NCBI GenBank assembly: GCA_007116765.1
Contig: SKHV01000225.1
Span: 1-5,107 of the forward strand
Source of the DNA: Prolixibacteraceae bacterium
GTDB taxonomy: Bacteria > Bacteroidota > Bacteroidia > Bacteroidales > Prolixibacteraceae
Direction: 5' to 3'
DNA: 5,107 nt
The notes under the pieces were generated by a model that saw only the letters and a list, made by a program, of their open reading frames with translations, ran no database searches and was not told where the DNA came from. This document shows, piece by piece, positions 1 through 5,107 of the stretch; within the stretch, counting starts at the first letter, position 1, and the number at the start of each line of letters is the position of its first letter. Both the position numbers and the translations under genes were made by a program.

Positions 1-147
1 AAAAAAAATAATTGTTACTACTACTGTTAATTTTCGCATAATAATTTTGTTAATTGTTAAATATACTAATTGCGAAGTAACAGTTACTGATTGCCAATTG
101 CAATTTACAGATATTAAAAAACCTTAAATTAAAGTTAAAGAGAGTTT
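1..147. other. AT-rich non-coding region downstream of the MBL-fold gene
   Basis: No open reading frame with coding character is visible here. The stretch begins with a run of eight A and is dominated by A and T. TAATTGTTA occurs twice (9-17 and 51-59), and small inverted repeats lie at 77-104. Near the stop codon of the MBL-fold gene, AAAAAC (117-122) can pair with GTTTTT (144-149) around a 21-base AT-rich loop. This could act as a weak terminator for the minus-strand gene, but the stem is all A/T apart from one G-C pair, so the call is weak. TAATTTTG at 42-49 fits the Bacteroidota -7 element on the plus strand, but it has no TTG at the right distance and no plus-strand gene follows. The gene to the left lies outside the window. 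Confidence 0.5.
77..104. repeat. two adjacent short inverted repeats
   Basis: GTAAC-A-GTTAC (77-87) is a perfect 5-base inverted repeat with a 1-base centre. ATTGC-CAATT-GCAAT (90-104) is a second one with a 5-base loop. They lie about 45 to 70 bases past the stop codon of the minus-strand MBL-fold gene. The first, with its 1-base centre, looks more like a protein-binding palindrome than an RNA hairpin. The second could form a weak stem. In DNA this AT-rich, short palindromes are common by chance, so the function is unknown and may be nil. Confidence 0.25.
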
Positions 148-1212
148 TTATTCAAGATTTCTCCAAATGATGCGGATATTTCGTGCATGCATGTCCTCTA
201 CGCGGGAGTTTATGTTAATAAGGTTGCTGTATTTTCGGAACAGAGGCCTGAATTGCTCAACGTTTTGAACTTCTTCCATGGTAATATCATTCTTTTTGGC
301 ATGAATTATCTGGGCACGTACTTCTTTGCAATATTCATTTATGAATTCAATATTTTCGCGTTTGAATGGTTTTTTACCATGTGTTGAAATTACATAATCT
401 ATTTTTTTATCGCTTTCGAGCAGGTGGGTCATTGTGCTAATCCAGTAGTTTATGTCGTTCACTTTATGAATGTAAAAACTTGGCATTGCTTCTTCTTGGT
501 GAGCACCCAAATGAAACAAGTTTCCGGTGCATAGTACTTTGTCTTCTTTAATGTAAACCATTATGTCGGCAATGCCATGGCCTTTGCCCATGTAGTTTAG
601 CTCAAAGGTTTTGTTTCCTGCAGTAAACGAATGTTGATGTTCGAATGTGATGTCGGGGAAGCGTACCCTGTAGTTATCAATTAAATCGCTTTCGTATGCC
701 TGATAAATAGCCATTGCATTGCTGAGCGAGTCAGACAAGTTGCCTTCAACAGTAATGGTATCGAGCACATTGTGTTTGTTGAATATTTCTTTGCGAAGAA
801 AGTCTACTGTCTGCCCGAGAAAAATATCGTCGAAATCGCGAATTTCGGCAATGCTGTTTTCGTGAGCTACAATGTAACTGTCCATAAATTCACAATTGCC
901 GCCGGTGTGCCCCGAGAGTCCGTGATTATTGATGATGTAAGCAAAAACTGAATCGTTAAAATGCTTGCTTGCAGCTTCTTTTACCAAACGTGCATTTGCA
1001 GGCGAGTTTTGGGTATTAATAAGCACAATGCCTTCGCTTGTTTTCACGGCAACCGAATTAATCATGTTGTTTGGCCAGCCCATACCGGCAAGCTGTCGGC
1101 TGTTGGGACTTAACGTGATTACATCACGGGTTATTCTGTTGCTAACAGTATTTCGTGCCTGAACCTGAATTACAATGAAAACTAAAAATAGTAAAGCATA
1201 AAACCGTATCAT
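148..1212 (-). CDS. exported metallo-beta-lactamase-fold protein with degenerate metal site
   Basis: The 354-residue protein starts with a clear signal peptide: MIRF, then a hydrophobic stretch at residues 5-18, with likely cleavage after VQA (19). It should therefore act in the periplasm or outside the cell. The body follows the metallo-beta-lactamase (MBL) hydrolase plan. GIVLINTQ (61-68) replaces the usual xxxLIDTG, NNHGLSGHTGGN (95-106) replaces THxHxDHxGGN, and VAHEN (115-119) is family-typical. GKGHGIADIMVYI (209-221) keeps the third-motif His212. TGN (229-231) replaces TGD, and STHGK (276-280) keeps the last His278. Thus His97, His102, His212 and His278 are present, while the second His (Leu99), the Asp (Gly101) and the bridging Asp (Asn231) are lost. 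Residues 284-354 form a polar, probably helical tail. The start is supported by the signal peptide and by AAGGA (1222-1226), nine bases before the ATG. The family is secure. Catalysis is doubtful and the substrate is unknown. The gene has its own promoter candidate and may be a single-gene unit. Confidence 0.8.
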   Translation of the reverse strand: MIRFYALLFLVFIVIQVQARNTVSNRITRDVITLSPNSRQLAGMGWPNNMINSVAVKTSEGIVLINTQNSPANARLVKEAASKHFNDSVFAYIINNHGLSGHTGGNCEFMDSYIVAHENSIAEIRDFDDIFLGQTVDFLRKEIFNKHNVLDTITVEGNLSDSLSNAMAIYQAYESDLIDNYRVRFPDITFEHQHSFTAGNKTFELNYMGKGHGIADIMVYIKEDKVLCTGNLFHLGAHQEEAMPSFYIHKVNDINYWISTMTHLLESDKKIDYVISTHGKKPFKRENIEFINEYCKEVRAQIIHAKKNDITMEEVQNVEQFRPLFRKYSNLININSRVEDMHARNIRIIWRNLE

Positions 1213-1241
1213 TCTCTCTCTTCCTTGAAAATATTGCGCTA

Positions 1242-1271
1242 TAAAAATACCCTTTTATGGATAATATACAA
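1242..1271 (-). promoter_or_regulatory. candidate Bacteroidota-type promoter for the MBL-fold gene
   Basis: Read on the minus strand, TTG (1269-1271) is followed by 19 bases and then TATTTTTA (1242-1249). This matches the Bacteroidota housekeeping consensus TTG, 19 to 21 bases, TAnnTTTG at every defined position except the last. Transcription would start near 1235, leaving a leader of about 20 bases that contains the AAGGA ribosome-binding-like site. The element sits wholly in the gap between the channel gene and the MBL-fold gene, so the two minus-strand genes may be transcribed separately. The pattern is short and AT-rich, so a chance match is possible. Confidence 0.45.
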
Positions 1272-1278
1272 TTGTTTT

Positions 1279-2583
1279 TTAGTTGATTTGTGTAATACTC
1301 AAAGTCTTTCCAAGTTCCTTGACATCAAACGACGAAGGATTTTGAAAAATACGTAATTCAAACTCGGGTAGGATGGCCATTATATGGTCAAAAATATCGG
1401 CCTGCACACTCTCGTACATTGCCCAGCGCTTGTCTTTACAGAAAACATATACCTGCACGGGAATGCCCCTCTCGGTAGGCTGTAGGTGGCGAATAAGGAA
1501 AGTCATGTCGTTGTTAATCATCGGGTGATTGTGCAAATATTCTTCAAGGTATTTTCTGAAAATCCCCAGGTTGGTTTGCCTGCGGCCGTTGAAGTATTGC
1601 TCTTCGGTGACTTCTAATTTGCGGTTAAACTCGTCAATTTCCTGTTGCTTTTGGATTACATAGTTTTTAATAAGCCTGAATTTTTGAAATTTTTCGAGCA
1701 TGGCACTGTTGCAGAATTTAATACTGGTTATGTCAATGTTAATGGAGCGCATAATACGCCTTCCACCCGATTCTTCCATGCCCTTCCAGTTCACAAACGA
1801 TTCCGAAACAAGTGCATAGGTTGGAATGTGCGATATGGTACGATCCCAGTTTTCAACTTTTACGGTTATTAGGTTCATTTCAATAACTGTTCCGTCGGCT
1901 CCACGCGATGGCATATCAATCCAGTCGCCAATTTTCACCATTTTGTTCATGCTAATTTGCACGCCGGCTACAAAACCCAATATTGAATCTTTGAAAATCA
2001 ACATCAAAACCGCGGCCATAGCTCCCAGTCCGGTAAAAAGTTTCCAAAGGTCACGCTCAAATACAATTGAAATAAAAGCCATTAAAGCTACAAAGTAAAT
2101 CAGAATTTTTAGTAGTTGAACTAAGCCGGCAATTGGTCGCTCGTTAGCAAACGAGAAGCTTTTATTATAAATATCGTTAGCTGAACTTAAAAATGAATTG
2201 AAGGTGAACACGAAGGCAAGCATATAATAAATCTCGCCAATTTTTCCAGCAACCGTGCTAACACCGGGATAAAATGGCTCTGCAAAACCTGCTGTAAAAT
2301 ATATGATAGACGCCGGAACAAAGTGTGCTATTCCTAAAAAGAATTTGTTTCTTACTAAAATATCATCCCATTCGGTTTTTGTTTTCGATGCAAATTTAAG
2401 TGCCACTTTTGTAAGCAGGCTTCTCACTAAATAGAGTGAAGTGAAGGCAATTATAACAACAAGAAAGCCCACAATCATTGTAGAAAACATATATGCAATT
2501 TCTTCTGTGTTGGTTACTTTCAGTAATAGATTGTATAGAAAGCTGTTTAATTCCTGCATGTTTGTTATTTTTATGGTTTGCAT
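1279..2583 (-). CDS. ybdG: YbdG-type mechanosensitive ion channel (MscS family)
   Basis: This 434-residue inner-membrane protein belongs to the MscS family of tension-gated channels that release solutes on osmotic downshock. It resembles E. coli YbdG (about 415 residues) along its whole length. Hydrophobic segments lie near residues 30-57, 80-100, 112-135 and 152-176. The pore helix follows at about 183-212, with GLGAMAAVLMLIFKDSILG (185-203), the family's most conserved stretch. The beta domain shows GDWIDMP (219-225), GADGTVIEMNL (228-238), TVKVENWD (240-247), IPTYALVSESFVNW (253-266) and SGGRRIMRSI (272-281). The YbdG-like C-terminal domain includes the TNLGIFRKYLEEYL region (337-350) and ESVQADIFDHI (391-401). 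The first ATG gives eight extra residues compared with Met9 (codon at 2557-2559), where the MQEL beginning lines up with the MQDL start of E. coli YbdG, so Met9 may be the real start. Neither start has a clear Shine-Dalgarno site. The gene is divergent from the peptidase gene. The family call is very firm; gating properties cannot be read from sequence. Confidence 0.93.
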   Translation of the reverse strand: MQTIKITNMQELNSFLYNLLLKVTNTEEIAYMFSTMIVGFLVVIIAFTSLYLVRSLLTKVALKFASKTKTEWDDILVRNKFFLGIAHFVPASIIYFTAGFAEPFYPGVSTVAGKIGEIYYMLAFVFTFNSFLSSANDIYNKSFSFANERPIAGLVQLLKILIYFVALMAFISIVFERDLWKLFTGLGAMAAVLMLIFKDSILGFVAGVQISMNKMVKIGDWIDMPSRGADGTVIEMNLITVKVENWDRTISHIPTYALVSESFVNWKGMEESGGRRIMRSINIDITSIKFCNSAMLEKFQKFRLIKNYVIQKQQEIDEFNRKLEVTEEQYFNGRRQTNLGIFRKYLEEYLHNHPMINNDMTFLIRHLQPTERGIPVQVYVFCKDKRWAMYESVQADIFDHIMAILPEFELRIFQNPSSFDVKELGKTLSITQIN

Positions 2584-2654
2584 TGCAAAAATGGAATAAA
2601 TATTGGTAATTGAATAAGGTTTTCAGGTTTAATTTAAATTAGAAAGCAATCACG
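2584..2654. promoter_or_regulatory. divergent intergenic region between ybdG and the M64 peptidase gene
   Basis: This 71-base AT-rich gap must hold the promoters of two divergent genes if both start here. For the leftward gene, CATTTTTG (minus strand, 2586-2593) matches the -7 consensus TAnnTTTG at five of six defined positions, but no TTG lies 19 to 21 bases upstream. For the rightward gene, TAATTTAA (2630-2637) is a poor match, with TTG at spacings of 17 and 24 rather than 19 to 21. AATTTAAATT (2631-2640) is a perfect 10-base palindrome. AGAAAG (2641-2646) is only a weak ribosome-binding candidate. The region is plausible as regulatory by position, but no individual element is convincing. 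Confidence 0.4.
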
Positions 2655-3935
2655 ATGTTAAAAAATATTTTTACAATAGCCGCATTGTTCATTGCTGTGT
2701 CATTATATTCCGACGATAGCGTGTTCAATATGTTTTTCGCCGATGGTGCGGTGCGCTACGATTTCGAACTTATTGGAAATAGCGAAACAGTTGAAGCAGT
2801 ACATGTTCAAAGTAAATATTTGCTCAGTTGGGGTGGAAATCCTTCATGTTTGACCGACGAACTAAATTATGGAACTTTTCGTTATCGGATCTTTGATATT
2901 GAACTTGATTCATTGATTTTTAGTAAGGGTTTTAGTCCACTGTTTCACGAGTGGCAGATGACTGAAGAGGCCATTACGCGTATCCGTTCGTTTTATCAGG
3001 CTTTGTTTTTTCCAAGACCACTAAACAATGTGAAAATAATTGTTGAACAACGTGATGCACAAAATCTTTGGCATGAAGTTTTTATCGACACTTTTAGAGT
3101 GGATGATGTTTTTGTGATTGACGAAACTCCTGATTATTACGAGGTAGATACAGTAATGTATCATGGCCATGCATCCGGAAAAGTGGATGTTGTGCTCCTC
3201 GCTGAAGGTTATACGCTTGCAGAAATGGATAAATTTAGTGCCGATGCCCGGCGCATGATAGATTCGCTTTTCGATGCTGAACCCTTTAAGAGTAATAAAG
3301 AAAAGTTCAATGTAATTGGGCTTAAAGTGCCTTCAGCCGAATCGGGAGTAGATAAACCCGGCGAAAGGATTTATAAAAATACGGCATTCAATAGTCATTT
3401 TTACACCTTTGGCTCGCCTCGTTATTTAACTGTTACCGATATGAAAGCAGTTTACGATGCGCTCGATGCTGTAGCGTGGGATCAGCTATATGTGTTGGTT
3501 AATTCGTCGCGTTACGGAGGTGGGGGATGCTACAACTTTTTCAATGTGAGTAGTGTTGATCACGAGCGTTCGGCTTTTGTGTTTTGTCATGAGTTTGCTC
3601 ATGGTTTTGCCGGCCTTGCCGATGAGTATTACACTTCGTCGACAGCCTACGATAATTTCTACAACACCGAGATTGAACCGGTTGAGCCCAATATTACCTC
3701 CTTGGTTAATTTTGATTCAAAATGGAAAGATATGCTTAGCGTTAATGTGCCCGTGCCAACACCCCGAACCGAAGAGTACAATAATTCAGTTGGAGTTTTT
3801 GAGGGTGGGGGATATATGAGTAAAGGTATTTACAGCCCCGTGCAAAGCTGCTGGATGAAAGAAGAAAGTGCCGGTGGATTTTGCCCGGTATGCAGGCGGG
3901 CTATTGAGCGGGTAATTTTACTTCACACCAAATAG
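2655..3935 (+). CDS. secreted M64-family zinc metallopeptidase
   Basis: The 426-residue protein has an N-terminal signal peptide: MLKN, then a hydrophobic core at about 5-17, with likely cleavage near residue 19. There is no lipobox cysteine, so it is probably periplasmic or released. Residues of about 24-155 match the N-terminal beta-sandwich domain found in Bacteroides M64 proteins. The catalytic domain begins near VDVVLLAEGYT (177-187), with a conserved RYGGGGCYN segment (286-294). The zinc motif is HEFAHGFAGLADEY (312-325): His312 and His316 as metal ligands, Glu313 as catalytic base, and the following Asp323/Glu324 as candidates for a further ligand. The C-terminus has SCWM (398-401), which may include the Met-turn, and FCPVC (409-413), also family-typical. 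The founding members include IgA peptidases of gut bacteria, but IgA as the substrate here is not supported. No C-terminal secretion-sorting domain is present. The start is fixed by the signal peptide. The gene ends inside the convergent reductase gene. Confidence 0.92.
   Translation: MLKNIFTIAALFIAVSLYSDDSVFNMFFADGAVRYDFELIGNSETVEAVHVQSKYLLSWGGNPSCLTDELNYGTFRYRIFDIELDSLIFSKGFSPLFHEWQMTEEAITRIRSFYQALFFPRPLNNVKIIVEQRDAQNLWHEVFIDTFRVDDVFVIDETPDYYEVDTVMYHGHASGKVDVVLLAEGYTLAEMDKFSADARRMIDSLFDAEPFKSNKEKFNVIGLKVPSAESGVDKPGERIYKNTAFNSHFYTFGSPRYLTVTDMKAVYDALDAVAWDQLYVLVNSSRYGGGGCYNFFNVSSVDHERSAFVFCHEFAHGFAGLADEYYTSSTAYDNFYNTEIEPVEPNITSLVNFDSKWKDMLSVNVPVPTPRTEEYNNSVGVFEGGGYMSKGIYSPVQSCWMKEESAGGFCPVCRRAIERVILLHTK
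3918..3935. other. 18-base tail-to-tail overlap of two convergent genes
   Basis: The last codons of the plus-strand peptidase (ending HTK, stop TAG at 3933-3935) and of the minus-strand reductase (ending FGVK, stop TAA at 3918-3920) use the same DNA. No space remains for a terminator between them, so transcripts from both sides must extend into the opposite gene unless they end inside it. No GC-rich hairpin with a T-run is obvious around the junction on either strand. Confidence 0.9.
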
Positions 3936-4940
3936 AGGTTCGTTTAAATTTTGAGGATTTACCTTACGTTGTCCATTTTCTATTTCATGAACAATTTCGA
4001 CCAATCGTTCATTTACAGGAAGTTCAATTCCCATTTCGCGACCTCGTTTTACAATGTAACCGTTCAGGTAATCTATTTCTGTTTTCTCGCCACGCTCAAT
4101 CGATTGTAAACCCGACGATTTTACTTTCCGGTACTTAAAACCAAAAACAAAAATATACAGGTGTTTCCTTACTCTGTGATAAATAGTTTTTCCCTGAATG
4201 AGTTTGTAGTAGTTCAATTTCTCGGCATAATCGGGTATTTCAATTTTTAGCCTGTTGGCAACTACAACTGTTTCGTTAATAATTTGCAGAAAAGTTTTAC
4301 GCAGTTTGTTGTTGATGATTAATGCACCCACATTTAAGCCGGTTATTGCCCCAAGTGTGGTTACGCATGAGTTAATAATCAGTTTAGAATAAATGTGTGC
4401 ATTTATATTATCAACCACGCGGGTTGGAGCCACAAAGTTGAGCATATATTGCAGGTTATCGAGGCGTGGATCGTCGCTTCCGTCAAGTTTTCCAATAATC
4501 ATTTCGCCACTCGAAGTTATTTGAGCCTCCATTCTATTTATATCGAAAGTAGCACCCCAGGCCACAATAGCTCCTACTACTTTATCGGTTCCGGCAATAC
4601 GTGCCAGATGTTCTTCGCAATAGCCGTCCTGTAGCGAAACCAATAGCCCTTTTGGCTTTAATTTCGAAAGCGCATCTTTAGTGGGTTGTTCAATATCGAA
4701 CGATTTAGTTGCTATGAGGATGTAGTTGTAGTAATTGTCAGGTGTCTGGTTTACGCTTCCGAATGCTTTAACCGGCTGATATAATTGTTGTTTTCTTTTC
4801 CGGTAAACTACACCAATAGTATTTATTCGTTCGGCTATTTCATTGGTTTTGCAGGCAATATGTACTTCAAATCCGCTTCGGGCTAAAATACCCGAAATCA
4901 CACTTCCCACTGCTCCCGAACCTATAACCAGTGTTTTCAT
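3918..4940 (-). CDS. ketopantoate reductase (PanE/ApbA) family dehydrogenase
   Basis: The 340-residue cytoplasmic protein matches 2-dehydropantoate 2-reductase, the NADPH-dependent enzyme that makes pantoate for coenzyme A. The Rossmann nucleotide motif is GSGAVG (7-12), and IATKSFD (76-82) is also typical. The C-terminal helical domain carries SKLIINS (185-191), whose Lys186 matches the E. coli general acid Lys176, then LGAITG (196-201). TEIDYLNG (287-294) follows, with Glu288 matching Glu256. Some substrate-site residues differ from E. coli PanE: the HNG Asn98 is Asp105 (LQDG), Asn184 is Thr194 and Asn241 is Val273, judged by eye. A basic, aromatic segment at about 244-272 is longer than in E. 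coli, whose enzyme has 303 residues. The family is certain. True PanE activity is probable but unproven, so no symbol is given. The start lies seven bases after the exonuclease stop, so the two are probably co-transcribed. Confidence 0.85.
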   Translation of the reverse strand: MKTLVIGSGAVGSVISGILARSGFEVHIACKTNEIAERINTIGVVYRKRKQQLYQPVKAFGSVNQTPDNYYNYILIATKSFDIEQPTKDALSKLKPKGLLVSLQDGYCEEHLARIAGTDKVVGAIVAWGATFDINRMEAQITSSGEMIIGKLDGSDDPRLDNLQYMLNFVAPTRVVDNINAHIYSKLIINSCVTTLGAITGLNVGALIINNKLRKTFLQIINETVVVANRLKIEIPDYAEKLNYYKLIQGKTIYHRVRKHLYIFVFGFKYRKVKSSGLQSIERGEKTEIDYLNGYIVKRGREMGIELPVNERLVEIVHEIENGQRKVNPQNLNEPLFGVK

Positions 4941-4947
4941 TTTAGCC

Positions 4948-5107
4948 TTATTTATTCAGCGTACGAAGTTTAATAGCCGTCAATACTTTTTTTGTGTAAA
5001 GCGGAAAATCACCATTCATGATCCATCCGTAATAGCCGGGTTGATCTTTCAGTACTTTTTCAACGGGAACACCTTTGTTTTTACCAAAATTGAATACTTC
5101 AACACCG
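4948..5107 (-). CDS. 3'-5' exonuclease (DnaQ-type), C-terminal fragment, cut by window edge
   Basis: Only the last 52 residues and the TAA stop (4948-4950) are inside the window; the start lies to the right of 5107. The visible part reads VEVFNFGKNKGVPVEKVL, then PGYYGWIMNGDFPLYTKKVL and a short basic tail. This matches the C-terminal module (ExoX-like C-terminal domain) of Bacteroidota 3'-5' exonucleases annotated as DNA polymerase III epsilon-like. In these proteins it follows an RNase H-fold DEDD exonuclease domain, so the catalytic residues are out of view. The function is therefore inferred from this tail alone: trimming DNA 3' ends in repair or proofreading. The gene is not broken as far as can be seen. 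It precedes the reductase gene by seven bases on the same strand, which indicates an operon. Confidence 0.75.
   Translation of the reverse strand, partial: GVEVFNFGKNKGVPVEKVLKDQPGYYGWIMNGDFPLYTKKVLTAIKLRTLNK

Noticed and set aside
187..387. 66-codon open frame on the plus strand
   Set aside because: It is antisense to the C-terminal part of the MBL-fold gene and shows no family features; its hydrophobic look follows from the complementary codons.
148..1212. A beta-lactamase resistance gene
   Set aside because: The fold is shared by many hydrolases, and the metal ligands needed for beta-lactam hydrolysis are missing.
1826..2098. 90-codon open frame on the plus strand
   Set aside because: It lies wholly antisense to the most conserved part of the channel gene, has no recognisable motif and no ribosome-binding site; the conserved minus-strand protein explains the sequence.
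2601..2640. A standard Bacteroidota promoter for the peptidase gene
   Set aside because: The TTG triplets at 2603-2605 and 2610-2612 are at spacings of 24 and 17 from the best -7 candidate, which itself matches poorly.
3553..3819. 88-codon open frame inside the peptidase gene
   Set aside because: It is a shifted frame across the zinc-motif region, which is clearly coding in the other frame.
2655..3935. Naming the peptidase an IgA protease
   Set aside because: The family is named after a few IgA-cleaving members, but nothing here shows IgA specificity, and many environmental Bacteroidota carry M64 proteins.
1..5107. A new defence, mobile or multi-gene system
   Set aside because: All five genes belong to known families with separate roles, and there are no transposase, integrase, CRISPR repeat, toxin-antitoxin or reverse transcriptase signals and no tRNA-like or rRNA sequence.

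Overview
The window looks like ordinary chromosomal DNA from a member of the Bacteroidota, most likely a Bacteroidales or Marinilabiliales type. The reasons are a moderately AT-rich composition, short AT-rich gaps between genes, and an M64 peptidase with the two-domain layout common in Bacteroides relatives. The partial gene at the right edge also ends in the C-terminal module typical of Bacteroidota DnaQ-type exonucleases. One good match to the Bacteroidota promoter pattern (TTG, 19 bases, TAnnTTTG) is present. The order is inferred from sequence recall, not from a search.

Layout from left to right: (1) 1-147 is an AT-rich non-coding stretch with small inverted and direct repeats. (2) 148-1212, minus strand, encodes an exported metallo-beta-lactamase-fold protein whose metal-binding motif is badly eroded. 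(3) A 66-base gap carries a promoter candidate for that gene. (4) 1279-2583, minus strand, encodes a YbdG-type mechanosensitive channel of the MscS family. (5) A 71-base divergent gap separates it from (6) 2655-3935, plus strand, a secreted M64-family zinc metallopeptidase. (7) The peptidase gene runs 18 bases into the end of the convergent gene 3918-4940, minus strand, a ketopantoate-reductase-family dehydrogenase. (8) Seven bases upstream of that gene is the end of a 3'-5' exonuclease gene, cut by the window edge at 5107.

The exonuclease and the reductase probably share a transcript. The other genes do not form an obvious pathway: the channel is in the inner membrane, and the peptidase and the MBL-fold protein are exported. 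I see no mobile element, CRISPR array, RNA gene, phage gene or defence module, and no convincing new multi-gene system. The most interesting points are the MBL-fold protein that has lost key metal ligands while its fold appears intact, the altered substrate-site residues and extra basic segment in the ketopantoate-reductase homologue, and the tail-to-tail gene overlap.
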